This document shows positions 1 through 8,531 of a DNA stretch of 64,000 nt, piece by piece (the first letter of the stretch is position 1; each line of letters begins with the position of its first letter). A program made the translations under genes and the position numbers. Source of the stretch: Verrucomicrobiaceae bacterium (lineage in GTDB: Bacteria; Verrucomicrobiota; Verrucomicrobiia; Verrucomicrobiales; Verrucomicrobiaceae); the NCBI GenBank assembly GCA_024232965.1, contig JACKQF010000001.1, forward strand, positions 868,001 through 932,000, in the 5' to 3' direction. The notes beneath the pieces are model-generated. The model did not search any database, was not told the origin of the DNA, and saw only the letters and a program-made list of their open reading frames with translations.

Positions 1-784
1 TGAGCTCTTTTTTTCCGAAGATCATCGCTGCCAGTAAGATGCCATAGACGGGCTCCATGTTGTAGATGACGTTCACTTGGAAGACGGAGAGGCGTCGCAG
101 CGCATCCATGTAGCCGGCGTACGCTGCCACGGTGCAGCCTAGTGACAGGAGCAATAGCCAGCCTATGTCTGCAGCGCTCGGCATCGTCATCAACGAACCA
201 GCAAGAGAGGGGAAAAACGGCAGGACTGCCAGCGAGATGACGAAGGCTCCACTCATCTGATAGGTGCCGATGGTGGAAAAATGCCAGCGCCTGACGAGTT
301 GCTTATTGATCACGGCAAAGAGGGCGGCCAGCAGGGCGGACACGAGCCCGACGGAAAAGCCCAGCCAGTAGCGTGGCTCAACGTGATAGATCAACCACAC
401 TGCACCCACCATGACGCTACCAACGGCCAGTTCCATCTTGTTCCAACGGCGTGTGCCGTCTGTCAGCGGTTCGATCAAGGAGCACCAGAGCATGGCTGTC
501 GGCATCGCTGCCAGACAGACCGATGCGGTAGATAGGCGCGCCGCGAGGAAGAAAAGCATCCAGTGCATGGCCAGGATGGCTCCATTCCCAGCCAATTGGA
601 GCGCTGCTTTGCGCACGATACGCAAGCGAGTCCGCATCGAGAGAGCCACCAGGCAAAACCCCAGTGCGGCCAAACCAGTGCGCCACACTACGACCTCTAG
701 CACCGGGATCTGTACGAGCATACCAAGAATGGCGGTGAATCCCCAGGCGATCACCACCAGATGCATTTGCAAATAATCACGCAT
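1..784 (-). CDS. EamA/DMT-family permease, C-terminus cut by window edge
   Basis: The reverse strand reads open from an ATG at 784 to the window edge without a stop, giving about 261 residues rich in hydrophobic helices. It is an inner-membrane drug/metabolite-type transporter of unknown substrate. The second EamA repeat is recognisable near the edge by the segment NMEPVYGILLAAMIFG, the usual 'N-E-P-V-x-x-x-L-x-A' signature of this family. About eight predicted membrane segments are present and the last one or two are off the window. The gene starts only 6 bases after the stop of the VanX-like lipoprotein gene, so the two probably share a transcript. Family assignment is firm; substrate is unknown. 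Confidence 0.85.
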   Translation of the reverse strand, partial: MRDYLQMHLVVIAWGFTAILGMLVQIPVLEVVVWRTGLAALGFCLVALSMRTRLRIVRKAALQLAGNGAILAMHWMLFFLAARLSTASVCLAAMPTAMLWCSLIEPLTDGTRRWNKMELAVGSVMVGAVWLIYHVEPRYWLGFSVGLVSALLAALFAVINKQLVRRWHFSTIGTYQMSGAFVISLAVLPFFPSLAGSLMTMPSAADIGWLLLLSLGCTVAAYAGYMDALRRLSVFQVNVIYNMEPVYGILLAAMIFGKKEL

Positions 785-790
785 CAGTGT

Positions 791-1498
791 TCATGGCTTT
801 GGATCCGTGATGTGAATGCCAAGTTGATGACCGAAAACGATGGGCGCGGGGTGCTGGGCATAAAAGGCGTCGTCAAAGTGCCACCATTCGGTGTCGAGGA
901 TTTGGAATCCAGCGTCAACCATGGCAGCCTGAAGACGATGCAGATTGCGCATGATGCGTTCGTCACTGCCTTTGTAGAGGTAACTCGAGCGCGGTCCTGC
1001 TTCGTCGTGTGATGTTGGCATATGCATTTCTTTGCCATGGGCATCTACCAGGGTCACGTCGACCGCTGTGCCAGAGCAGTGCCTGGACCAACCGCTCTTC
1101 GGGTCCATAAACATATCTCCATCATCCTTCTCATGCAGGATCAGTTGCACCTCCGGTGGACGCCAGGCATCCCAGAGCCGCAGGCCGCAGCCGTATTGGC
1201 GAAGAATCTGCTGCACCCTCTGCAATTTTTCGGCGGTACGAGTGCGGAGGAGGCAGGGCATGTCAGGCGGGTAGATGCCTTGCTTGATGATGTTCCGATT
1301 GGTCGCGTAACGCAGTTCGACGGACACATCGGGAATGTAAGTGCGGACATCCACCAGATCGTATTGAGGGGCTAGCATTGCTGCATTGCTGACGACCACA
1401 GCACTGCGTCGCTCTTCCGGGCGTCCAGCCGCACATCCCGCTACATAGATGCTGGCGCACAGAAGGAGTAGGTTGGATAAAAGCGGGCGGAGATGCAT
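791..1498 (-). CDS. D-alanyl-D-alanine dipeptidase (VanX/DdpX family) lipoprotein
   Basis: This 235-residue zinc dipeptidase would hydrolyse D-Ala-D-Ala in the periplasm for peptidoglycan recycling or turnover. A hydrophobic leader ends in a lipobox (VAGC, Cys22), so it is probably a membrane-anchored lipoprotein. The M15D zinc site is complete: SRHCSGTAVD supplies His140 and Asp147, and EWWH supplies Glu204 and His207. The DAWRPP segment near residue 110-115 carries the conserved Arg. Nothing nearby resembles vanHA or a vanRS pair, so I read it as a housekeeping enzyme and not glycopeptide resistance. The prepilin peptidase gene diverges upstream with 85 bases between starts. Confidence 0.9.
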   Translation of the reverse strand: MHLRPLLSNLLLLCASIYVAGCAAGRPEERRSAVVVSNAAMLAPQYDLVDVRTYIPDVSVELRYATNRNIIKQGIYPPDMPCLLRTRTAEKLQRVQQILRQYGCGLRLWDAWRPPEVQLILHEKDDGDMFMDPKSGWSRHCSGTAVDVTLVDAHGKEMHMPTSHDEAGPRSSYLYKGSDERIMRNLHRLQAAMVDAGFQILDTEWWHFDDAFYAQHPAPIVFGHQLGIHITDPKP

Positions 1499-1583
1499 GC
1501 AGTGGGCGATTTTTCTTTCTTTCCGCGATTTCGCAAGGCAAGTTTCCGCCTTTCCGCACTCTCGCGGCTCCGATTTTCAGACT

Positions 1584-2744
1584 ATGACAAAATATCAGTT
1601 ACTCGACGCGCTTCTCCACATCCTGTTTTTCATGATGGGGGCAGGGATTGGGTCCTTCCTCAACGTGGTTATTTATCGGGTTCCGTTGGGATTGTCCGTG
1701 AATGAGCCGCGTCGTTCCTTCTGTCCATCCTGCAAGAAGCAAATCCCCTGGCATCAGAACATCCCTCTGGTCAGCTGGCTGCTGCTGCGCGGCAAGTGCG
1801 CGAACTGCAAGTCGTCCATCGCTGCCCGCTACATCTTTGTCGAACTGCTGGTTGGCGTGCTCTTTTATGCCATCTTCCGCTACTTCGGAGGTGACTGGGC
1901 GGACATCTCCATTTGGGGGCCAAGAGTGCTGTGCCTATGGGTGTTTGTATCTCTGCTGGTGGCGGGCACTTTTATCGATATCGAGCATTACCTGCTGCCA
2001 GACCAAATCACTATCACGGGAACGATCGCTGGCCTGCTGGCGGCGACGTGGGTGCCTGACCTTGTTCGCGCCACGGGCCATGGTTGGGGTGGATTGATGG
2101 CACTCGCTGGTGCCGCGCTGGGCTTTTTTCTGCTGTGGGGCATCGTCGAACTCGGCAAAATCGCCTTTGGTCGGAAGAAGTTTGCGTTTCCACAGCCCGT
2201 GAAGTGGGAAGTCGCCCAACCGGACGACGAAAAGCCGCCCGTTGTGCGTGTCGGGGAAGACGAAATGCAATGGGAAGACCTGTTTTATCGCGCTACAGAT
2301 CGCCTCATCGTTCAGTCCAAAACGCTCCAGATCAATGATCGATCCATGACCGATGTGAAAGCAGAGCTCTACATGGAGAAGCTGCGCATCACCCAAGCAG
2401 ACGGTAAATCGGAAATGATGGAGTGGGATGGCATCAAGGTCTTTCAAGGCACCACGAGCGAGGTCGTGATCCCACGTGAAGCGATGGGATTTGGCGATGT
2501 GATGTTCTTGATGATGATCGGTGCCTTCATCGGTTGGCAGGGCGTGCTTTTCACGATCTTCGGTGCCTCTGTTCTCGGTACGTTGCTGGCGATCGTTCAG
2601 CGGATCACGGGGCGTGCCGCGTGGAGCGCCAAGATCCCCTTCGGTCCCTACTTGGCTGCTGCAGCTCTGATTTGGGTCTTCTGGGGGGTGCAGATCGTGA
2701 ACTGGTACATCACGCTGACACAGCGCGGCTGGGGGCATTCTTGA
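1584..2744 (+). CDS. Prepilin peptidase (type IV leader peptidase, A24)
   Basis: The 386-residue integral membrane aspartic peptidase would cleave and N-methylate type IV pilin or type II secretion pseudopilin leaders. The N-terminal GAGIGSFLNVVIYR signature is followed by the cytoplasmic zinc-binding pairs CPSC and CANC. The two catalytic aspartates are in GTFIDIEH and in GFGD (the GxGD motif). Between them lies an extra hydrophilic segment of about 85-90 residues (roughly 2190-2480 in the DNA) that standard enzymes lack. The ATG at 1584 was chosen over upstream in-frame starts because it directly precedes the first membrane helix. No pilin gene lies beside it. Confidence 0.92.
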   Translation: MTKYQLLDALLHILFFMMGAGIGSFLNVVIYRVPLGLSVNEPRRSFCPSCKKQIPWHQNIPLVSWLLLRGKCANCKSSIAARYIFVELLVGVLFYAIFRYFGGDWADISIWGPRVLCLWVFVSLLVAGTFIDIEHYLLPDQITITGTIAGLLAATWVPDLVRATGHGWGGLMALAGAALGFFLLWGIVELGKIAFGRKKFAFPQPVKWEVAQPDDEKPPVVRVGEDEMQWEDLFYRATDRLIVQSKTLQINDRSMTDVKAELYMEKLRITQADGKSEMMEWDGIKVFQGTTSEVVIPREAMGFGDVMFLMMIGAFIGWQGVLFTIFGASVLGTLLAIVQRITGRAAWSAKIPFGPYLAAAALIWVFWGVQIVNWYITLTQRGWGHS

Positions 2745-2754
2745 GGAGTTTGTC

Positions 2755-3162
2755 ATGACTGAAGCGTCTGCGGTACCTGTGGTGTGCGGCTTGATCTTTC
2801 GCCGTGGCAGGGTGCTCGTGGCCCGCAGGCCGGAGGGGAAACAACTGGCGGGGCATTGGGAATTTCCTGGAGGCAAGGTCGAAGAAGGTGAAGATCCCAC
2901 CGCAGCTCTGAAGCGCGAGTTGATGGAGGAACTGGGCTGTCAGATCGTCATCACAGAGTCGTGGCCAAAGTTCCGCCATACGTACGATTGGGGCAGCATC
3001 GACCTTATTCCGTTTGTGTGCGAGCTAGCTGCTGACAGCGCAGAGCCAGTGGCCCATGAGCACTCGGCGCTCGATTGGGTCAGTCCTAGGAAATTGGGCT
3101 CTCTACCGCTTGCGCCAGCAGACCTGCCTGTTGTCACCTACCTCCTAAATCAACATGACTAG
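2755..3162 (+). CDS. MutT-like Nudix (deoxy)nucleoside triphosphate pyrophosphohydrolase
   Basis: A 135-residue single-domain Nudix hydrolase, likely sanitising oxidised nucleotides such as 8-oxo-dGTP. The Nudix box GX5EX7REUXEEXGU is complete at about residues 39-61, with GGKVEEGE followed by RELMEELG. Length and the FPGGK motif fit MutT-type pyrophosphohydrolases. A GAGGAG ribosome-binding site lies about 7 bases before the ATG. It starts 10 bases after the prepilin peptidase stop, and its last 8 bases overlap the next gene, so the three genes may be co-transcribed. Confidence 0.9.
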   Translation: MTEASAVPVVCGLIFRRGRVLVARRPEGKQLAGHWEFPGGKVEEGEDPTAALKRELMEELGCQIVITESWPKFRHTYDWGSIDLIPFVCELAADSAEPVAHEHSALDWVSPRKLGSLPLAPADLPVVTYLLNQHD

Positions 3163-4396
3163 CCTGCCCAGAATCACCCTGATTGGCTTGGGTTTATTCC
3201 TCTCTCAAGTCGTCCCTGTTCAGGCAGATCCGGTGGGCCTGGATGGAACCGTGATGTGTGGTTACCAAGGTTGGTTTGCTACGGAGGGCGATGGCATGAA
3301 GCGTGGATGGCAGCACTACGGCTTCAATCAAGAAGGTCGCTGCCACATCGATCTGTGGCCGGATGTCAGCGAATACGGCTCCGACGAACTCTTCACCACG
3401 CCCCTCAAATTTGCGGATGGTTCTGCGGCGCGGGTCTTTAGTTCCGCTAATGCGAAGACGGTGCATCGTCACTTTGAGTGGATGCGGGAGCACCAGATTG
3501 ATGGGGTGTTTTTGCAACGATTTGCTACGGTGACGCGCGGCGGTTCTTCTCTTGCCTTCGTCGATCAAGTCATGGCCAATGTGCGAGATGCCGCTCGTGA
3601 AACCGGGCGAGCCTGGGCGGTGATGTATGACTTGAGCGGACTCAAGAAAGGCGAGATCGAGAGCATCGTGATGCCCGATTGGCGCCGACTGAGGGATGAA
3701 TTGAAGATCACCGCCGACCCAACGTATCAGCATCACACAGGGAAACCGGTGGTCGCCGTGTGGGGCATCGGGTTTAATGACGATCGAGCCTATACCCTGG
3801 ATGAGAGTGCGGCACTCCTGCGCTTCTTGAAGACCGAACTCGGGGGGGCGACAGTCATGGCTGGAGTGCCCTTTGGCTGGCGGGAACTGAATCGCGACGC
3901 TGTAAACGATCCCCACCTTCACGAAGTGCTAGCGGAGGCGGACATCATCAGCCCCTGGGCGGTGGGCCGCTACGGTACCGTGAAAGGTGCGACTCACGAT
4001 ATTGGTAAGGTCCATAGCGGCGACGCCGCCTGGTGTCAGGAACGGGGTAAGAGCTATTTGCCGGTGATATTCCCCGGCTTCAGTTGGCACAATCTCATGC
4101 AGGCCCGCGGTCAGGAAGCGAGAGTGAATGCGATCCCCCGGCTCAAAGGTCAGTTTTATTGGCATCAAGCCATGGAGCGTCTCCGCGCGGGTTCCAAGAT
4201 GCTATATGTGGCGATGTTTGACGAGATGGATGAAGGCACCGCCATTTTTAAGTGCTCTAACACGACGCCCGTCGGTGGGGCCCAGTTCGCAACCTATGAG
4301 GGCCTACCTTCGGATCACTACCTCTGGCTCACGGGGCAGATTCGGCAGGTCCTCCGTGGCGAATCGACGGTGACGTCATCCTTGCCAAGTCGGTAG
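3155..4396 (+). CDS. Secreted glycoside hydrolase family 71/99-like protein
   Basis: A 413-residue protein with a signal peptide (about 24 residues, ending VQA). The mature start, MCGYQGWF, and the later segments DGVFLQRF and VWGIGFND are typical of the bacterial GH71/GH99-related group, often labelled xylosidase/arabinosidase or endo-mannosidase-like. It probably cleaves a polysaccharide or protein-linked glycan in the periplasm or outside the cell, but the substrate cannot be read from the sequence. It begins inside the end of the Nudix gene and is followed 78 bases later by the hydroxyproline epimerase, which makes it the first gene of the catabolic locus. Confidence 0.75.
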   Translation: MTSLPRITLIGLGLFLSQVVPVQADPVGLDGTVMCGYQGWFATEGDGMKRGWQHYGFNQEGRCHIDLWPDVSEYGSDELFTTPLKFADGSAARVFSSANAKTVHRHFEWMREHQIDGVFLQRFATVTRGGSSLAFVDQVMANVRDAARETGRAWAVMYDLSGLKKGEIESIVMPDWRRLRDELKITADPTYQHHTGKPVVAVWGIGFNDDRAYTLDESAALLRFLKTELGGATVMAGVPFGWRELNRDAVNDPHLHEVLAEADIISPWAVGRYGTVKGATHDIGKVHSGDAAWCQERGKSYLPVIFPGFSWHNLMQARGQEARVNAIPRLKGQFYWHQAMERLRAGSKMLYVAMFDEMDEGTAIFKCSNTTPVGGAQFATYEGLPSDHYLWLTGQIRQVLRGESTVTSSLPSR

Positions 4397-4474
4397 GAGC
4401 CTTGGTCAAAATTGAAACCTGCTGCCCAGGATTCAAACAAGACGGAACTCGTTCAAGTGTCCATGCTCAGGGGA

Positions 4475-5335
4475 ATGAAGCGCATCTCGATCATCGATTC
4501 CCACACCGGCGGAGAACCCACCCGTGTTGTGCTGGAAGGTGTCCAACCCAATGAGCTCGATCAGTATCGCCGAGCCATCATCTGCGAGCCTCGTGGTCAC
4601 GAAGTCATCGTCGGCGCGTTGTTGCAGCCTCCTCAAGACAGCAATTGCGCTGCGGGTGTCGTCTTCTTTAACAACGCAGGTCGCCTCGGCATGTGTGGTC
4701 ATGGCATGATCGGCGTTATCGAGACCTTGAAACACCTCGGTCGAATTGAACCGGGCGACCATCGCATCGAGACACCAGTCGGGATCGTCACCGCGACACT
4801 GCATCCCGATGGTCGTGTCAGTGTCCGAAATGTTGTCTCCTACCGGAAGGCCAAAGCTGTCGCTGCCGCAGGCTTTGTTGGTGATGTCGCCTATGGTGGA
4901 AATTGGTTTTACCTCGTGGCGGATCACGGCCTCGAACTCAATCGCGAAAACATCCCGCAGCTCACAAAGGCCAGTTTGGAAATGCGCGCCGCCATCCGCG
5001 CCGCCGGTTTCCCCGAAGTCGATCACGTCGAGCTCTTCGGTCCACCCCACGCTCCTGCCAACCACAGCCGCAACTTCGTCCTCTGCCCCGGTGGCGAATA
5101 CGACCGCTCCCCCTGCGGCACCGGCACCAGCGCGAAGCTCGCCTGTCTCGCGGCGGACGGCAAACTGGCCCCAGGCGAAGTCTGGTGGCAGGAAAGCATC
5201 ATCGACTCCGTATTCGAAGGTCGCTACGAAGTCGCGCCCGACGGCATCGTCCCCACCATCACCGGCCAAGCATTCATCACCGCGGAGACAACCCTCATCC
5301 TCGATCCCAATGACCCGTTTCAATATGGCATTTAG
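4475..5335 (+). CDS. 4-hydroxyproline 2-epimerase (proline racemase family)
   Basis: The enzyme epimerises trans-4-hydroxy-L-proline to cis-4-hydroxy-D-proline, the first step of bacterial hydroxyproline catabolism. Both catalytic cysteines of the family are present: Cys74 in MCGHGMIG and Cys214 in SPCGTGTSA. Having both separates it from the Cys/Thr trans-3-hydroxyproline dehydratases. True proline racemase cannot be excluded on these motifs, but the lyase and D-amino-acid dehydrogenase in the same window favour hydroxyproline. I start at 4475 because MKRISIIDSHTGGEPT is the usual N-terminus; in-frame ATGs at 4412 and 4463 would add a non-homologous leader. The next gene starts within its last 26 bases. 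Confidence 0.88.
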   Translation: MKRISIIDSHTGGEPTRVVLEGVQPNELDQYRRAIICEPRGHEVIVGALLQPPQDSNCAAGVVFFNNAGRLGMCGHGMIGVIETLKHLGRIEPGDHRIETPVGIVTATLHPDGRVSVRNVVSYRKAKAVAAAGFVGDVAYGGNWFYLVADHGLELNRENIPQLTKASLEMRAAIRAAGFPEVDHVELFGPPHAPANHSRNFVLCPGGEYDRSPCGTGTSAKLACLAADGKLAPGEVWWQESIIDSVFEGRYEVAPDGIVPTITGQAFITAETTLILDPNDPFQYGI

Positions 5336-7511
5336 CTTGCAAAGGGCGGTCCTATTTTTGGCCATCCATCTTTTTGCCATCCATGGTTGGAGTGCCGATG
5401 ATCTCTCCAAGCGCACCGAAAACACCGTCTTCCGTGATCACCTAAAGGCGAACTGGCTGCCCGACGGCAAGAGCTTCTGGTATCGTGTCCAAACCGGCCC
5501 GCAGACACATGAGTTCGTCCTCATCGAGGCTGAAACTGGCGCTCGTAAAACAGCGCAGACGCTCAAAGTTTTGGGATTGCCGGAAAGCGATGCGTTGAAA
5601 ACCTCAGCAGTCAGAATCGAACTGCGCAAGACATCACGCACCGGAGGAGAATCCGGCTTCAAGTTCATCAACAAGCTCGATGCCGATGTCGATCTCTTCT
5701 GGATCAATCAACAAGGCGAGCACGCCAGCTACGGTCGCATTCGTGCCAACAGCACACGCGAGCAGCATACCTTCGATGGTCACGTCTGGCTCATAACGAG
5801 CCGAACGGGAGAGCATCTCGCCGTAGTCGAAGCCGAGGCCACGGTGAAGACTCTCATCATCGATGGCAAAGGTATCGCGGAAGCTGCGGCGGATCCAAAA
5901 AAACGCCCCGAACCTGGAAGGTCTCCGGATGGGGCTTGTGTCGTTGTTAGCCAGGCCGATGCAGTCGCAAAACGGCAGATCACGATTATCGATTCCACGC
6001 CTCAAGATAGCTTTCAGCCAAAGACCAAAGTCATCGACTACGTCAAGCCGGGCGATCCTCTGCCGCAGCCACAGTTGGTGATCACCGCAGCGGACGGGCA
6101 TAAGATTCCTGTGCCGCGAAACTTTCATGAAAACCCATTCAGTCCAGATGGTCGAATTGGGGTGACCTGGTCACCTGATAGCGCTGAATTCTACTTCGAC
6201 TACAACCAACGAGGTCATCAGCTCTACCGGATCCTTGCGGCGAACGCGAAGACCGGAGCCGTTCGTGTCGTCGTTGAGGAACGCTCAAAAACATTCATCG
6301 ACTATACGCAGAAGACGTGGCGGCACTGGCTGCATCAAACGGGTGAACTCATCTGGATGAGCGAACGCGACGGCTGGTGTCATCTCTGGCTCTACGATAC
6401 CAAAACTGGCACGCTGAAGAATCAGATCACTAAAGGAACCTGGCCAGTGCGTGAGGTCTTGCACGTTGATGAGGCGAAGCGTGAAATCTGGTTCCTCGCC
6501 AGCGGGTTGCGAAAGGGGGAAGACCCCTATCACTTGCATCTCTGCCGCGTGAATTTTGATGGCAGTGGATTCAAACAACTCACAGAGGGTGACGGCAATC
6601 ACCTTGTTGAGTTCTCACCAAAGCGTGACTTTTTCATCGACGCCTGGTCGCGCTCCGACCATCCGCCTGTTACAGAGTTGCGCAGGAGCCAGGATGGCAG
6701 CCTTGTGTGTGAGCTAGAACGGGCCGATGTCACAGCACTGCTCTCCGTAGGTTGGACGATGCCTGAACGATTCGTGGCCAAGGGGCGCGATGGCACCACT
6801 GACATTCACGGTGTCATCATCAAGCCCTCCAACTTCGATCCCGCCAAGCACTACCCGGTGGTGGAAAACATCTATGCCGGACCGCACGGGGCCTTTGCGC
6901 CGAAGGATTTTGGCCGATTGCTCGGGCATCACAGCATTGCCGAGCTTGGTTTTATTGTGGTTCAAATGGACGGTATGGGCACCAATCATCGCGGCAAGAC
7001 CTTCCACGATGTGTGTTGGAAGAACCTCAAGGATGCGGGCTTTCCAGACCGCAAGCTGTGGATCAAGGCAGCCGCCAAGACACGCCCTTGGATGGACATC
7101 TCTCGTGTCGGTATCTACGGCGGCAGCGCGGGTGGGCAGAATGCGATGCGTGCCCTGTTGGACCACCATGATTTTTACAAAGTGGCTGTCGCCGACTGCG
7201 GATGCCACGACAACCGCATGGACAAAATCTGGTGGAACGAGCAGTGGATGGGTTGGCCCGTCGACGACAGCTACAAACGCAGTTCCAACTTTGAGGACGC
7301 ACGCAGACTTGAAGGACACCTGCTTCTCATCGTCGGTGAGCTCGATACCAACGTCGATCCTGCGAGTACCATGCAGGTCGTCGGTGCGCTGCAACGGGCG
7401 AACAAGAGCTTCGAGTTCATGCCGATCATCGGCGCTGGTCATGGTGCGGCGGAAACTCCAATTGGGTCGAGGCTTCGAATGGAATTTCTGGTAAAACACC
7501 TACAGCCATGA
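5310..7511 (+). CDS. S9 family prolyl/dipeptidyl peptidase with inserted VHL-beta-like domain
   Basis: A secreted serine peptidase of 733 residues (signal peptide ending HGWSAD). After the N-terminus comes a module at about residues 117-185 that matches the human VHL beta domain without gaps: W131, Y141, T154, H158 and W160 fall exactly at the spacing of the pVHL hydroxyproline-pocket residues. A beta-propeller follows, then an alpha/beta-hydrolase domain with Ser606 (GGSAGG), Asp679 (ELDTNVD) and His711 (GAGHGA). Members of this family remove dipeptides or cleave next to proline. The start overlaps the epimerase end; an ATG at 5325 is a possible alternative. I infer an exopeptidase acting on hydroxyproline-containing peptides. 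Confidence 0.88.
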   Translation: MTRFNMAFSLQRAVLFLAIHLFAIHGWSADDLSKRTENTVFRDHLKANWLPDGKSFWYRVQTGPQTHEFVLIEAETGARKTAQTLKVLGLPESDALKTSAVRIELRKTSRTGGESGFKFINKLDADVDLFWINQQGEHASYGRIRANSTREQHTFDGHVWLITSRTGEHLAVVEAEATVKTLIIDGKGIAEAAADPKKRPEPGRSPDGACVVVSQADAVAKRQITIIDSTPQDSFQPKTKVIDYVKPGDPLPQPQLVITAADGHKIPVPRNFHENPFSPDGRIGVTWSPDSAEFYFDYNQRGHQLYRILAANAKTGAVRVVVEERSKTFIDYTQKTWRHWLHQTGELIWMSERDGWCHLWLYDTKTGTLKNQITKGTWPVREVLHVDEAKREIWFLASGLRKGEDPYHLHLCRVNFDGSGFKQLTEGDGNHLVEFSPKRDFFIDAWSRSDHPPVTELRRSQDGSLVCELERADVTALLSVGWTMPERFVAKGRDGTTDIHGVIIKPSNFDPAKHYPVVENIYAGPHGAFAPKDFGRLLGHHSIAELGFIVVQMDGMGTNHRGKTFHDVCWKNLKDAGFPDRKLWIKAAAKTRPWMDISRVGIYGGSAGGQNAMRALLDHHDFYKVAVADCGCHDNRMDKIWWNEQWMGWPVDDSYKRSSNFEDARRLEGHLLLIVGELDTNVDPASTMQVVGALQRANKSFEFMPIIGAGHGAAETPIGSRLRMEFLVKHLQP

Positions 7512-7584
7512 TCATCATTGTGGCGAAGAGTTGGCGCAGGTCAGGGTGGTCCTTGTTGGGGCGAAGACGTGGCTCGAACACCGA

Positions 7585-8445
7585 TCAAACCGCTTCCTGG
7601 AATAGTCGCGCCACGTGTTTGCGTTGGTCTCGGATGTGCTTGGAGAGTGCGTCTTTGGCTTTGGGCAAGTCGCCGCCGAGGACTGCCCTGAGAATGCGGC
7701 AATGCTCACGGGCACGGCGGTTGACGGTTTCATCGTCCAGTACAGCGTGAGCGAAGAGCGTCTCGTAGTAGATGCCGTTTTGATCGAAGAACTGGCTCAG
7801 GTAGCGGTTCTCCGCTCGGTCAATCCAATGGCGGTGGAGGCGATTGTCGAGCTGGGGTCTCCCGCTGGCGTCTGGGCTATTGCCGAGGATCAATTGGCGG
7901 ACAAAATCGCGGTCTAGTCGCGGCATCGCGAGTTCAAGGGCGCGGAGTTCGAGCGTTTCACGTATGTCGATGTAGTCGAGCATTTCCGTCTCGCTATAAG
8001 GGCGCACGCGCCAACCGCGACGCGGGAGATGCTCGATGATGCCTTCCCCGGAGAAGCGGTTGAAGATGCGGCGCAGCACGGTGCGTCCGATGCCAAATTC
8101 TTCGGCGGTGACTTCCTCCCGCAGGCATTCTCTGGTTCCGCGTAGGCTGAGGCTAATGATGTGCTCGGCCAGCATCTTCTCCGGTGCGACTGGTGCCGTT
8201 GGACGGAGACTGGAGAGGGTAATCTGTGGGTCACGGCTGCGGCGCCTTGTATTGATGCCGAGCGAGCCGTCTTGGTTTCGGAAGAGGAATCTTGCGTCTA
8301 TGAGCTGCTCCACAGCTGTGCGGGCTGGCATCAGGGACGCTTTGAAGTGCCCAGCGATGCCGCTGAGAGTGAGCGGATATGGCAGTGTTTCTCCGGCGAT
8401 GATGTGTGCCTTGATGTCTTCTTGAATCTGTTCGGAGATGGTCAT
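7585..8445 (-). CDS. GntR/FCD-family transcriptional regulator with two winged-helix segments
   Basis: A 286-residue repressor-like protein. Unusually, two GntR-like winged helices seem to be present: one at about residues 1-70 (ISEQIQEDIKAHII onward) and a second at about residues 95-150 (GIGRTVLRRIFNRFSGEG). A helical FCD ligand-binding domain follows, with DIRETLELRALELA. FCD proteins commonly respond to small carboxylic acids or amino-acid catabolites. It is divergent from the DHDPS-family lyase, so it is the likely regulator of the hydroxyproline genes. I start at the ATG at 8445; the longer frame from 8523 would overlap the divergent gene. Confidence 0.82.
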   Translation of the reverse strand: MTISEQIQEDIKAHIIAGETLPYPLTLSGIAGHFKASLMPARTAVEQLIDARFLFRNQDGSLGINTRRRSRDPQITLSSLRPTAPVAPEKMLAEHIISLSLRGTRECLREEVTAEEFGIGRTVLRRIFNRFSGEGIIEHLPRRGWRVRPYSETEMLDYIDIRETLELRALELAMPRLDRDFVRQLILGNSPDASGRPQLDNRLHRHWIDRAENRYLSQFFDQNGIYYETLFAHAVLDDETVNRRAREHCRILRAVLGGDLPKAKDALSKHIRDQRKHVARLFQEAV

Positions 8446-8458
8446 GACGAGGTTATGT

Positions 8459-8478
8459 CGCAAATAGTTGATATTGCG
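8459..8478. promoter_or_regulatory. Candidate GntR operator (short inverted repeat) in divergent promoter region
   Basis: Between the divergent gntR-like gene and the lyase gene there is a small inverted repeat, CGCAA then 10 bases then TTGCG, in an AT-rich stretch. FCD-type regulators often bind short palindromes near their own gene. The arms are only 5 bases, so chance occurrence is quite possible. Confidence 0.25.
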
Positions 8479-8531
8479 TCCGAAATCAATTAGATGGTTG
8501 TGAACTCCGTTAAATGCCTCCAAAATCGATC

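Noticed and set aside
791..1498. Glycopeptide (vancomycin) resistance
   Set aside because: A lone VanX-like lipoprotein without vanH, vanA or regulators is more likely a peptidoglycan-recycling dipeptidase.
4746..5309. In-frame open extension upstream of the S9 peptidase
   Set aside because: It lies inside the epimerase gene in another frame, has low-complexity Ser/Pro/Arg composition, and a signal peptide begins at 5310.
4433..5425. Minus-strand 330-codon open frame over the epimerase
   Set aside because: Opposite the complete epimerase with both catalytic cysteines, so not a gene.
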